Assembly: GCA_032125735.1 (NCBI GenBank)
Contig: JAQBBZ010000051.1
Location: forward strand, 1 to 58,690
Length of the DNA stretch: 58,690 nt
DNA from: Labilibaculum sp032125735
GTDB taxonomy: Bacteria > Bacteroidota > Bacteroidia > Bacteroidales > Marinifilaceae
Direction of reading: 5' to 3'
The translations under genes were made by a program, and so were the position numbers. Shown in pieces: positions 26,116-35,350 of this stretch. The notes beneath the pieces are model-generated. The model was not told the origin of the DNA, searched no databases, and saw only the letters and a program-made list of their open reading frames with translations. The stretch's first letter is position 1, and the number at the start of each line of letters is the position of its first letter.

Positions 26116-28719
26116 ATGAATAACGACGAGTCAAATGATATGGAAATCCCGGAAGAGATGGAAAATGATGTGAATGGCGTGCACTCCGAAGCAATGAGGA
26201 ATGTGACATATCTTTCTGGGATGTATCAAAGTTGGTTTCTGGATTATGCATCCTATGTAATTTTAGAACGTGCGGTACCTTATGTGAATGATGGATTAAA
26301 GCCTGTTCAGCGGAGAATCTTGCATGCCATGAAGCAATTGGATGATGGAAGATACAATAAGGTGGCCAATATAATTGGTAATACCATGCAGTATCATCCT
26401 CATGGAGATGCTTCTATTGGAGATGCTCTTGTTCAACTGGGACAAAAAGATTTATTAATTGACATGCAGGGGAATTGGGGAAATATCCTTACCGGTGATT
26501 CTGCTGCAGCACCAAGATATATTGAAGCACGATTATCCAAATTTGCTTTGGAGGTTCTTTTTAATGCCAAAACGACTACTTGGAAACAGTCTTACGATGG
26601 TCGTAATAAAGAACCAATAACGCTACCGGTTAAATTTCCACTTTTGTTGGCGCAGGGCGTTGAAGGAATTGCTGTAGGACTTGCATCAAAAATATTACCA
26701 CATAATTTTCTTGAATTAATTGATGCTTGTGTAGCTTATTTAAATAAGGAGGAATTTGAGCTTTATCCCGATTTTCCTACGGCAGGTATGGTTGATGTAA
26801 GTCGTTATAATGATGGCTTGCGTGGTGGTGCGGTTAAAGTGAGAGCAAGAATTGAAAAGTTTGATAGTCGCACCTTAAAAATAATTGAAATACCATTTGG
26901 AAAAACGACTTCAAGCGTAATTGAGTCCATTATCAAAGCAAATGATAAAGGAAAAATTAAGATCAAAAAGATTGATGATAATACTGCGGAGTTTGTTGAG
27001 ATTCTGATCCACTTGGCAAGTGGAATTTCTTCTGATAATACCATTGATGCTTTATATGCTTTCACCGATTGTGAAATTTCTATCTCGCCTAATGCATGTA
27101 TTGTTGAGAATGATAAGCCGATGTTTATCGGGGTTGCTGAGATTTTACGACGGGCGGCCGATAATACGGTAGCTTTACTAAAGTTGGAGCTTGAAATACG
27201 CAAAAATGAACTCGAAGAGTCGTGGCATTATGCCTCTTTGGAACGAATTTTTATTGAAAACAGGATATATCGGGATATTGAAGAGTGCGAGACTTGGGAA
27301 GAGGTTATTGAAACTATTGATACTGGGTTAAAACCTTTTACTGCAAATTTAATGCGTGCTGTAACTCGTGATGATGTTGTTCGATTAACAGAAATCAAAA
27401 TCAAGAGAATTTCTAAATTCGATATCAATAAAGCGAAAGATTTGATTCAAGCTATCGAAGATGAAATTGCCGAAATAGAAGTTCATCTGGCGAATATAAT
27501 TCCTTTCACAATTAAGTACTTTAAATCCATAAAGAAAAAGTACGGACTTGGACGTGAAAGGAAAACAGAAATTAGAAGTTTTGAAAATATTGTAGCTACT
27601 AAGGTTGTGGTTGCCAATGAAAAATTATACGTAAATAGAGAAGAAGGATTTATTGGTACTAGCTTAAAAAAAGATGAGTACTTGTGTGATTGTTCTGATA
27701 TTGATGATGTTATAATTTTCAGAAAAGACGGTACTTACTTTGTCACTAAAGTAGCTGATAAGTGTTTTGTTGGAAAGAATCTATTGCACATAGCGGTATT
27801 TGGAAGGAATGATAAACGAACCATTTATAATGTTGCTTATCGCGATGGAAAATCTGGAAGCAATTACATAAAACGTTTTTCGGTTACCAGTATTACCCGT
27901 GATAAAGAATACGATATTACCAAATCAACAGAAGGTTCACGTATTCTGTATTTTAGTTCCAATCCAAACGGGGAAGCAGAAGTAATTCGAGTGGTTTTAA
28001 AACCAAAGGCTCGTTTGAAGAAAACAGTATTTGAATTTGACTTCGCAGAATTGGCAGTTAAAGGACGTGCTTCAATGGGGAATATATTAACCAGGAACGA
28101 CGTTCATAAGATTACCTTGAAACAGGAGGGAGTTTCCACCTTAGGAGGGCGGAAAATATGGTTTGATCCGGATGTTTTACGCATAAATACAGATCAAAGA
28201 GGTGATTTTATTGGAGAATTTACTGGTGATGAAAAAATACTGGTTATAACCAGGCCAGCCTCATTTCATTTTACGAGCTTCGATTTAAGTAATCACTATC
28301 CAGACAATATCAGTATTATTGAAAAATACGATGACGAAAAGCTTTGGTCAGCAGTATTTTTTGATGCCGATCAAGGGTATTATTACCTAAAACGCTTTAC
28401 CATGGAAGGGAATGGCAAAGAGGTGAGTTTCTTGGGAGAGAATTCTGAAAATAAATTGATTTGTTTAACTGATGAGCAGTATCCAAGATTCGATATTTCG
28501 TATGGCGGGAAAAATGCAGATCGTCCCAATGAAATTATTGATGGCGATGAGTTTATTGGTGTAAAATCATACAAAGCACGAGGAAAGCGTTTGTCCATAT
28601 ACGAAATTTTGGATATCAAAGAAATTGAGCCTTTACCGCGAGAAGAGGAGAATGAAAATGATGATATTGAAATTGTGGAAGGCATAGCTGTTGATGTTGT
28701 TGAGGATAGTCAGGATTAA
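26116..28719 (+). CDS. parC: DNA topoisomerase IV subunit A
   Basis: DNA-cutting subunit of topoisomerase IV. The catalytic tyrosine is Y135 in AAAPRYIEARLS, preceded by YHPHGDASIGDALVQLGQ. The breakage-reunion domain runs to about residue 480, followed by a beta-pinwheel C-terminal domain that lacks a clear GyrA-box. A very acidic tail follows (REEENENDDIEIVE...). The 867-residue length matches Bacteroidota ParC. A GGGAA/TTCCC hairpin lies in the 48-base gap before aroK. An acidic N-terminal tail of about 30 residues precedes the first conserved motif. Confidence 0.93.
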   Translation: MNNDESNDMEIPEEMENDVNGVHSEAMRNVTYLSGMYQSWFLDYASYVILERAVPYVNDGLKPVQRRILHAMKQLDDGRYNKVANIIGNTMQYHPHGDASIGDALVQLGQKDLLIDMQGNWGNILTGDSAAAPRYIEARLSKFALEVLFNAKTTTWKQSYDGRNKEPITLPVKFPLLLAQGVEGIAVGLASKILPHNFLELIDACVAYLNKEEFELYPDFPTAGMVDVSRYNDGLRGGAVKVRARIEKFDSRTLKIIEIPFGKTTSSVIESIIKANDKGKIKIKKIDDNTAEFVEILIHLASGISSDNTIDALYAFTDCEISISPNACIVENDKPMFIGVAEILRRAADNTVALLKLELEIRKNELEESWHYASLERIFIENRIYRDIEECETWEEVIETIDTGLKPFTANLMRAVTRDDVVRLTEIKIKRISKFDINKAKDLIQAIEDEIAEIEVHLANIIPFTIKYFKSIKKKYGLGRERKTEIRSFENIVATKVVVANEKLYVNREEGFIGTSLKKDEYLCDCSDIDDVIIFRKDGTYFVTKVADKCFVGKNLLHIAVFGRNDKRTIYNVAYRDGKSGSNYIKRFSVTSITRDKEYDITKSTEGSRILYFSSNPNGEAEVIRVVLKPKARLKKTVFEFDFAELAVKGRASMGNILTRNDVHKITLKQEGVSTLGGRKIWFDPDVLRINTDQRGDFIGEFTGDEKILVITRPASFHFTSFDLSNHYPDNISIIEKYDDEKLWSAVFFDADQGYYYLKRFTMEGNGKEVSFLGENSENKLICLTDEQYPRFDISYGGKNADRPNEIIDGDEFIGVKSYKARGKRLSIYEILDIKEIEPLPREEENENDDIEIVEGIAVDVVEDSQD

Positions 28720-28767
28720 TTTTCTTTTTGTGGGAATAATTTTTTCCCGCTAATTTAAAGTTTAGCA

Positions 28768-29280
28768 ATGAAGATTTTTTTGATTGGATATATGGGATGT
28801 GGAAAATCACGCTGGGGTAAGATTGTTGCCGAGCATTATGGTTTTCGTTTTGTCGATCTGGATACCCTTATTGAAGAAAGGGAGAAGTTAAGCGTTCCTG
28901 AAATTTTCGAGAAACTTGGAGAGTCTGGTTTTCGTGAACGAGAGTATGAGGCGTTACAGTCAATTTCCGAGGGCGAAAATTTGATCGTAGCAACAGGTGG
29001 AGGTGCTCCATGTTTCAATAATAATATGGAGGAAATGAATCGCATGGGAACTACATTATTCATAGAATGTAGTCCCGAACTACTTCGGGATCGAATTACT
29101 GAGTCAGATACAGAGCGTCCTTTAGTGAAGAATTTTTCTCAGGATGATCTGTTGAATTACATTATTAGACACTTAAATAACAGAATGCCTTTTTATGAGC
29201 AATCACATTACAAATTGGTCTCTGGGAATTTAGAATTGGATGATTTTACGACAATTCTAGATTCTATTATAAATCCGTAA
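28768..29280 (+). CDS. aroK: Shikimate kinase
   Basis: Phosphorylates shikimate at the 3-hydroxyl in aromatic amino acid synthesis. The P-loop is GYMGCGKSRWG (7-17); the second position after Lys-Ser is Arg rather than the usual Thr or Ser. The shikimate-binding FVDLDTLIEE and ATGGGAPC motifs and the ERPLV lid arginine are present. The 170-residue size is normal. Its last 14 bases overlap the 3' end of the convergent HAD phosphatase gene. It probably shares a transcript with parE-parC. Confidence 0.94.
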   Translation: MKIFLIGYMGCGKSRWGKIVAEHYGFRFVDLDTLIEEREKLSVPEIFEKLGESGFREREYEALQSISEGENLIVATGGGAPCFNNNMEEMNRMGTTLFIECSPELLRDRITESDTERPLVKNFSQDDLLNYIIRHLNNRMPFYEQSHYKLVSGNLELDDFTTILDSIINP

Positions 29281-29920
29281 GTTGAGCAATTTCAAAATCG
29301 TTTAAGCTATCCAGAACTTTATTCGAAATAATAAATTTGTTCAAGTTAGACGCATCCTTTTCGGGAATCGCAATGCATTTCATTCCTGCAGCAAGTGCGG
29401 ATATTACACCATTTAAAGAATCCTCAAAAACAACACATTCCGAAGGGTGAATTCCAAGCATATCAGCTGTGCTAATAAAAACCTGTGGATGAGGTTTGCC
29501 ATACTTTTCAAATTCTGCAGAGTGAACGACTTCAAAATACTCGTGAAGTTCTAATTTGTCCAAAACGGCAGAAATAATCTTCATTTTTGAAGATGAGGCG
29601 AGTCCAATTTTAAAGGAAGCTTTTCTAAGATTCTGCAAGGTTTTAGTTACGCCGGGTAAACATGCTCCTTGTTCCAATACTAAGCGAATAACATTCTCAA
29701 CAATATCTTCTACAACCGTTTCTTTCGAAACATGATTCCAAGGTGTCATCTTATACATTACTTCAACGACCTCATCTATTCTCTTACCCATAAACTGTTC
29801 AAACATTTTTTTGTTTACATCGAGTCCAATTGAAGTGAATACTTTTGTTTCGCTCTCTTGCCAGAATGGTTCTGAATTTATCAGAAGGCCATCCATATCA
29901 AAAATTACTGCTTTAATCAT
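29267..29920 (-). CDS. HAD phosphatase, HxpB/YniC-like sugar-phosphate phosphatase
   Basis: A 217-residue beta-phosphoglucomutase-like HAD hydrolase. Motif I is FDMDGLLINSEP (D8, D10); motif II GLASSS; motif III KPHPQVF; motif IV VFEDSLNGVISALAAGM. The order and spacing, including the GKRIDEVVEVMY cap segment and PWN, strongly resemble E. coli YniC/HxpB, which dephosphorylates hexitol phosphates and 2-deoxyglucose 6-phosphate. The substrate is inferred from that resemblance. Tail-to-tail overlap with aroK by 14 bases. Confidence 0.88.
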   Translation of the reverse strand: MIKAVIFDMDGLLINSEPFWQESETKVFTSIGLDVNKKMFEQFMGKRIDEVVEVMYKMTPWNHVSKETVVEDIVENVIRLVLEQGACLPGVTKTLQNLRKASFKIGLASSSKMKIISAVLDKLELHEYFEVVHSAEFEKYGKPHPQVFISTADMLGIHPSECVVFEDSLNGVISALAAGMKCIAIPEKDASNLNKFIISNKVLDSLNDFEIAQLTDL

Positions 29921-30055
29921 AGTTCTGCGTTGAATTAGGGTGCAAAAGTACTGATTTTCATTAAATGATAAAGAAAGAGCAAAATTGCATCATATTATTT
30001 ACTGTTAATAATTGTTAAATCAGGAATAGATCAGTCGGATAGATAGCCTTTTTTT

Positions 30056-30063
30056 TAAATTTG
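30056..30063 (+). promoter_or_regulatory. -7 box of gldAFG
   Basis: TAAATTTG matches the Bacteroidetes -7 consensus 27 bases before the ATG at 30091. It also argues against the TTG start at 30061, which lies inside the box. No clear -33 is seen. Confidence 0.5.
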
Positions 30064-30090
30064 CTGGAAAGAAAACTGATTTTCTCTTAT

Positions 30091-31020
30091 ATGGATATTG
30101 TAGTTGAACATTTAACCAAAAGATATGGTCCTCAAAAGGCTGTAGATAATGTGTCATTTCGTGTAAAAGCAGGTGAGGTATTAGGTTTTCTTGGTCCAAA
30201 CGGAGCAGGTAAAACGACTACCATGAAAGCAATTTCCTGTTTTATTAAACCGGAAGAAGGAGATATATTGGTTGGTGGATACTCTATTCACGAGCATCCT
30301 GAAATCATTAAGAAAAACATTGGATATTTGGCTGAAAATAATCCATTGTATCAGGAAATGAATATTATTGATTTTTTGGAATTCATTGCGAAACTTCACG
30401 GGATACCGAAATATTTGATTCCTGAACGGATATTGGATATGATAAGGACTTGTGGTTTGGAAGGCGAAAAACATAAATTGATAGGGGAGCTTTCCAAGGG
30501 CTATCAGCAAAGAGTTGGATTGGCTCAGGCCTTAATTCATGATCCGGATATTTTGATTCTTGATGAGCCTACAACAGGACTGGATCCAAATCAGATTGTT
30601 GAGATTCGTGAGCTGATAAAGCGTATTGGAAAAGAAAAAACAGTTATCTTAAGTTCACATATCTTGGCAGAAGTTGAGGCTACCTGCGATCGCATTTTGA
30701 TTATCAACAATGGTAGAATTGTTGTGGATGGAACGGCTGCTGAATTAAGAAAACAGGCTCAAGGAAATGAAATATTGAAATTGGGTGTGCAAGGAGGAGA
30801 AGTAAATGATATTTTTGATCATTTATTAGAGATTGAAACAATCGATTCTGTTGATGTGATTGATGCTGATAGGCGATTATTTGAGATTCAATCTTTACCC
30901 GGTACGTCTTCTGTTAAGGCAATATTTGACACTTGTGTTCAAAATAAGTATTACATCAGTGAGTTGACTCCAACAGAAACAAAATTGGAGGACATATTCC
31001 GTCAATTAACCCTTCATTAG
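30091..31020 (+). CDS. gldA: Gliding-motility ABC transporter ATP-binding protein
   Basis: ATPase of the GldA-GldF-GldG ABC complex, needed for or linked to gliding in several Bacteroidota. From ATG 30091 it has 309 residues. Walker A is GPNGAGKT (35-42), the signature LSKGYQQRVGLAQAL, and Walker B ILILDEPTTGLDP. A C-terminal extension of about 90 residues follows the ATPase domain, as in GldA. The frame can extend to a TTG at 30061, but the -7 box overlaps that codon. gldF follows after 6 bases. Confidence 0.92.
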   Translation: MDIVVEHLTKRYGPQKAVDNVSFRVKAGEVLGFLGPNGAGKTTTMKAISCFIKPEEGDILVGGYSIHEHPEIIKKNIGYLAENNPLYQEMNIIDFLEFIAKLHGIPKYLIPERILDMIRTCGLEGEKHKLIGELSKGYQQRVGLAQALIHDPDILILDEPTTGLDPNQIVEIRELIKRIGKEKTVILSSHILAEVEATCDRILIINNGRIVVDGTAAELRKQAQGNEILKLGVQGGEVNDIFDHLLEIETIDSVDVIDADRRLFEIQSLPGTSSVKAIFDTCVQNKYYISELTPTETKLEDIFRQLTLH

Positions 31021-31026
31021 ATCTTT

Positions 31027-31746
31027 ATGATGCAAATTGTACACATTGCCAGCCGAGAGCTTAGTACTTTTTTTGATTCATTAACAGCCTATGTCCTGAT
31101 TGTAATTTTTTTAGGCTTTAGTGGGTTCTTCACATGGGTGTACGGCGCTGACGTTTTTTTTGTTGGTCAGGCCAACCTTAACACATTTTTTACTGTTGCC
31201 TACTGGAGTTTATTTGTTTTTATTCCTGCCCTTACGATGAGATCAATTGCCGGAGAGTTAAAAGCAGGAACTCTTGAACTTCTGCTTACAAAGCCTGTGA
31301 GCGATTGGCAATTAATTCTGGGTAAGTTTCTATCCATCTTTCTTTTAATTGTTATCGCACTGGCTCCTACAGTTATTTATTATTTTACATTGTGGGCAAT
31401 TGGTCCTGTTGATCATTCTGCAATCTTATTGGGATATGTGGGTTTATTGTTCATGAGTATGGTTTATATCAGCATTGGATTGCTTGCATCATGTGTTGCT
31501 TCGAATCCAATTATTGCATCTTTAGTTGCCTTATCAATAGGTATTTTCTTTCATATAATATTCGATGTCCTGGCCTCCAATTTTGTTGGTTTCTTCGGGC
31601 GTTTTTTTAGTTATATGAGTCTTTCAACTCATTTTGAATCGATATCCAGGGGGGTTGTTGATACAAAAGATCTGATTTACTTCTTATCGATAGTGTTTTT
31701 TTGTCTCTTTACGTCAAAAATGATTTTGTCAAATCGCAATCTGTAA
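31027..31746 (+). CDS. gldF: Gliding-motility ABC transporter permease
   Basis: Six-helix inner-membrane permease of 239 residues (ABC-2 type). It shows the FIPALTMRSIAGELKAGTLELLLTKPVSDWQLILGKF segment (first 20 residues of which mark ABC-2/NosY-like permeases) between TM2 and TM3. The start has two ATG codons in tandem (31027, 31030). It sits between gldA and gldG with 6- and 10-base gaps, so the complex is made from one mRNA. Confidence 0.92.
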   Translation: MMQIVHIASRELSTFFDSLTAYVLIVIFLGFSGFFTWVYGADVFFVGQANLNTFFTVAYWSLFVFIPALTMRSIAGELKAGTLELLLTKPVSDWQLILGKFLSIFLLIVIALAPTVIYYFTLWAIGPVDHSAILLGYVGLLFMSMVYISIGLLASCVASNPIIASLVALSIGIFFHIIFDVLASNFVGFFGRFFSYMSLSTHFESISRGVVDTKDLIYFLSIVFFCLFTSKMILSNRNL

Positions 31747-31756
31747 ATCCTGTTTT

Positions 31757-33271
31757 ATGACTAAAAGAAAAAATTTAATATACAGCAGTTTAGTTGTTGC
31801 AGGTCTTTTGATCATCCTGAATATCATTTCTTCGGTTTTTTTCTTTCGAGCCGATTTTACTGAAGATAAGAGATATACCTTAGATCGCGCAACCAAACGT
31901 ATTCTAAGAGAGGTAGATATACCTATTATAATAACATTGTATGTCTCTGAGAATTTACCTCCTGATGTTAATAGAACTGTACAAGATCTAAAAAACCTTC
32001 TAACGGAATACAATAACTACAGCAAGAAAAAAATTGATTTTGAATTTGTCAATCCAAATGCAAATGAGGAATTGGAGCAAGAGGCTATTGATGCTGGAAT
32101 CCATCCAGTGCCGCTGGAAGTTCGGGAGAAAGATCAGATCAAAGTGCAAAGGGTTTTTCTGGGGATGTCTATTCAGGTCGGAGATAAATCTGAAATTATT
32201 CCATTAATTAAACCTGGAATAGTGATGGAGTATACTTTGTCGACCTTAATTAAAAGATTGACCATTAAGAATAAAGCTAAGATTGGATATATCGTTGGAC
32301 ATGGTGAACCTGGGCTAGAAAATTTAGATCAAGCGATGACGGAATTGTCTATCCTTTACGATGTTAAACCAATACATTTATTATCAGAGCCTAATCTTTC
32401 CGATTACAAATCTTTACTTCTAATTGGACCCATGGCTACCATTTCGTCTACACAATTGGGGCGGTTGGATAAGTACTTGGCTGACGGAGGTAATCTATTT
32501 GTGGCTATTGAACGTGTGAATGGCATGTTGAATGATGGAATTGGAATTTCTGTAAATACAGGTCTGGAAACATGGTTACAATCCAAAGGGGTATACGTAG
32601 ACGATTCTTTTATTGTTGATAAGAAATGTGGTACTGTAACTGTTCAGCAGCAGGGATATTTTTCGTATCCACAGCAAATTAATTTCCCTTTTCTACCTGT
32701 TGTATCAAAATTCGCGAACCATACCATTACAGACGGTATTGAAACTGTTGTATTTCAATTTGCCAGTCCAATAAGTTTTATGGGCGATAGTACCTTAAAT
32801 TATCAGCCACTTGCTTTTACGTCTGACATTTCGGGTAAATTAAAAGCACCTATTAGTTTTAATATTGGACGGGCTTGGCGAGCACAGGATTTTCTTTATC
32901 CTGATTTAACGGTTGCGGCAACTATTAGCGGAAATATGGGAGGAGAGAAAGATGCTCGGATTTGTATTGTAGGTGATGGAAATTTTATTGTAAATGGGCA
33001 AGGTTCTAATAAGATCGCTATACAGAAGGATAATATAAATTTTTTCGCAAATGCCGTGGATTGGCTTAGCGATGATACAGGATTGATGTCGCTGAGAACA
33101 AAAGGTGTTTTATCTCGTCCTTTAAATGAAATTACTGAAGGGAGGGTGTTTTTCTTGAAATACCTTAATTTTTTACTTCCATTAGTTTTGGTGATTGCTT
33201 ATGGTTTATTTCGATTTGAACGCAGAAGAAGCAATCGAACTAAAAGAATGAAACCTGGTTTTATTAAGTAG
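31757..33271 (+). CDS. gldG: Gliding-motility ABC transporter auxiliary protein
   Basis: A 504-residue protein with one N-terminal membrane helix (SLVVAGLLIILNIISSVFFF), a long periplasmic part, and a C-terminal helix (YLNFLLPLVLVIAYGLF) ending in a basic tail. The periplasmic part has the GldG/ABC_transp_aux pattern: DFTEDKRYTLDRATKRIL near the start and IGYIVGHGEPGLE in the middle. The topology and position after gldF fit GldG. Its exact contribution to motility is unresolved in the family. Confidence 0.92.
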   Translation: MTKRKNLIYSSLVVAGLLIILNIISSVFFFRADFTEDKRYTLDRATKRILREVDIPIIITLYVSENLPPDVNRTVQDLKNLLTEYNNYSKKKIDFEFVNPNANEELEQEAIDAGIHPVPLEVREKDQIKVQRVFLGMSIQVGDKSEIIPLIKPGIVMEYTLSTLIKRLTIKNKAKIGYIVGHGEPGLENLDQAMTELSILYDVKPIHLLSEPNLSDYKSLLLIGPMATISSTQLGRLDKYLADGGNLFVAIERVNGMLNDGIGISVNTGLETWLQSKGVYVDDSFIVDKKCGTVTVQQQGYFSYPQQINFPFLPVVSKFANHTITDGIETVVFQFASPISFMGDSTLNYQPLAFTSDISGKLKAPISFNIGRAWRAQDFLYPDLTVAATISGNMGGEKDARICIVGDGNFIVNGQGSNKIAIQKDNINFFANAVDWLSDDTGLMSLRTKGVLSRPLNEITEGRVFFLKYLNFLLPLVLVIAYGLFRFERRRSNRTKRMKPGFIK

Positions 33272-33293
33272 GAATTGTGGGAGAGAGGTTTTA

Positions 33294-33341
33294 TCCCGGC
33301 TTCTGGTAATTCCGGGAAAGAATGTACCAGAAGCTAATTAG
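33294..33341 (+). other. Mutually exclusive hairpins after gldG
   Basis: TCCCGG (33294-33299) can pair with CCGGGA (33312-33317), while GCTTCTGGTA (33299-33308) can pair perfectly with TACCAGAAGC (33325-33334). The two stems overlap and cannot coexist. A small palindrome GCTAATTAGC follows at 33332-33341. Confidence 0.5.
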
Positions 33342-33365
33342 CATATCAATAAATCGGGATAAACA

Positions 33366-33390
33366 AATCAGGTCAAGCCTGATTTTATTT
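33366..33390 (+). terminator. Terminator of gldAFG
   Basis: AAATCAGG pairs with CCTGATTT around TCAAG, followed by TATTTATT. It lies about 95 bases past the gldG stop, after the overlapping hairpins. The rest of 33391-33590 has no credible gene. Confidence 0.65.
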
Positions 33391-33590
33391 ATTAGGAGCA
33401 ATTTAATAATATATTTCATTCTGATCAAAATTATTTTAATTGCGGAATGGTGTTTATTGTGTCTAATAAGTCTTTTGTCAATAAAATCAGAGCGTATAGC
33501 ATTTTAACTTTGTGCTATTTAGATAGTTTAAAGATAATATAGCGATCGTTCTGTTAACAAAAAGCATGGAGTTGTTAATAAAGAAACACA

Positions 33591-33620
33591 AAAAAAACGA
33601 AGCGGTAACTTCGTTTTTTA
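33591..33620 (-). terminator. Terminator of the parA-parB-DUF5683-mltD cluster
   Basis: AAAAAACGAAG and CTTCGTTTTTT form an 11-bp stem with a six-base loop and T runs on both strands, so it can act in both directions. It is 23 bases past the lytic transglycosylase stop. Confidence 0.85.
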
Positions 33621-33642
33621 TATGTTATGATGTAATTCTGTT

Positions 33643-35340
33643 TTAACTTTTTGGTTTTATTCTCAGTTTTTGACCAACCTTTAGATTATTCGCATTTTTA
33701 ATGTTGTTGATCTCCATGATGTCGGAGTTTGAAATTCCTGGGAATTTTTTAGCAATAGTCCATAAATTATCTCCGCCCTTAACTGTGTAATATACGTAAG
33801 ATCCGTTAGTAAGTTGTGGAGCTGGTTTCTCGCTTGCCTGAGTCGATGCAACTGTTTTTCCTAGAGTTGCTTGTTTTTGACTGTAACTCATTGTATTAAA
33901 ATCATTATAGTAGGATTCTTTTCCTTCAGGAACATATATAACTAGTTTTTGACCAACCTTAATCAAGTTTCTTCTTACGTTATTCCAGTAGCTAAGATCT
34001 GATGTTCTAACGTGAAACCAAGAAGATATAAGACCCATGGCATCACCCGATTTTACTTTGTAGTAAACCTTAGCTTTGTCCTTAGGAGTAACATGAGCAA
34101 ATTTATGGTAACGATCATTAGGATTTACCACCTTGTCTTTCATGCTAAAGTAAAACTCCTTTTTATAGGCAAAAATAGAATCTTGATTGTCAATGAATTT
34201 AGTACTGTACTGCAGTGGTAATTTTAATGCATAACCATTTTTAGATACAGGTATAATGTCTGCTCTGTATTGTGGGTTCAATTCTCTTAATTGTTCCTTT
34301 GAAATATTGATTACATTTGCAATCTGATCAAAGTGAAGTTGTTCACTAATTAGCAGTGTGTCGCATGCAACAGGTAAATTTGATGGTTGTGCGAATATTG
34401 CATGCTCTTTGTGATAATTAAAAGTATAAATAGCTGCTATAAATGCAGGCACATATCCTCTTGTCTCTTTTGGTAGATGGAAATAAATGTCCCAGTAGTT
34501 TTTCTTGCCACCACTTCGTCTAATTGCTTTATTTACATTACCTGGCCCGCAGTTGTAAGCCGCAATTACCAAATGCCAATTGCCGTAAACTTTGTACATG
34601 TCCTTCAAGTACTTCACCGCAGCATAACTAGCTTTAACAGGATCTCTTCGCTCATCAACAAAGGTGTTGATGTCGAGTTTGTACATTCTGCCGGTTCCAT
34701 ACATAAATTGCCATAAACCACTTGCTCCTGCTCTCGAAAGTGCTTGCGGGTTTAGGGCCGATTCAATAATTGGTAAATATTTTAATTCCTGAGGCAGACC
34801 TTCTTTATCCAGAATTTCTTCGAAAATAGGGAAATAGTATTCCGATAACCCCAACATCTTTTCTACCTGAGATCTTCTTCTTTGCGAATACAATTCAATG
34901 TAGTTTCGTACGATTTTATTGTACGATAAATCGATTAAAGAAGGAATTTGTGCTAATCGGTTTATGTAAATAGAATCTGGGATTTGTTCTGTCGGAATTT
35001 GAATAGAGTCCTGGTTGAATGTTCTTGTTTTAAAAGTGTTCTCTGCGTACCATCTATAAACCATACTGTCTAAGTAGTTAGAGAAAGTACCGTTGATGCT
35101 GTCGTTTATATCCCATCGAACATCAACCGGATTCATTTCAAAAAAAGGCAAGGTATCTTTTTCAACTTCATTAAGTGTCATTTCATCTTCCGTTAGTACT
35201 GTATCAATTGTAGAAAGACTTACTTGTTCTGTTTCTGATTCCTTATTTGAAAGTTGTTCTGAACTTGGATGCTTGATTGTACTACAAGCCAATGTTGTCC
35301 CTAAAAAAATAAGGGGTAAAATATATGTGTTTCTTTTCAT
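33643..35340 (-). CDS. mltD: LysM lytic transglycosylase lipoprotein (MltD-like)
   Basis: Cleaves peptidoglycan glycan strands to form 1,6-anhydromuramyl ends. The signal peptide ends in lipobox LGTTLAC (Cys19). The SLT domain spans about 175-330 with catalytic E193 in LPIIESALNPQALS, then the GASGLWQFM motif and AAYNCGPGNVNKAI. Two LysM peptidoglycan-binding repeats are clear near 425-470 (VKSGDAMG) and 517-565 (VKGGDNLW). At 565 residues it is longer than E. coli MltD by a divergent middle region that may hold a third, degenerate LysM. Last gene of a parA-parB-DUF5683-mltD cluster (10-base gap). Confidence 0.93.
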   Translation of the reverse strand: MKRNTYILPLIFLGTTLACSTIKHPSSEQLSNKESETEQVSLSTIDTVLTEDEMTLNEVEKDTLPFFEMNPVDVRWDINDSINGTFSNYLDSMVYRWYAENTFKTRTFNQDSIQIPTEQIPDSIYINRLAQIPSLIDLSYNKIVRNYIELYSQRRRSQVEKMLGLSEYYFPIFEEILDKEGLPQELKYLPIIESALNPQALSRAGASGLWQFMYGTGRMYKLDINTFVDERRDPVKASYAAVKYLKDMYKVYGNWHLVIAAYNCGPGNVNKAIRRSGGKKNYWDIYFHLPKETRGYVPAFIAAIYTFNYHKEHAIFAQPSNLPVACDTLLISEQLHFDQIANVINISKEQLRELNPQYRADIIPVSKNGYALKLPLQYSTKFIDNQDSIFAYKKEFYFSMKDKVVNPNDRYHKFAHVTPKDKAKVYYKVKSGDAMGLISSWFHVRTSDLSYWNNVRRNLIKVGQKLVIYVPEGKESYYNDFNTMSYSQKQATLGKTVASTQASEKPAPQLTNGSYVYYTVKGGDNLWTIAKKFPGISNSDIMEINNIKNANNLKVGQKLRIKPKS

Positions 35341-35350
35341 ACGTGTTTGT

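Noticed and set aside
33322..33507. 61-codon frame after gldG
   Set aside because: Overlaps the gldAFG terminator and hairpins; Ile/Leu-rich composition expected from AT-rich noncoding DNA.
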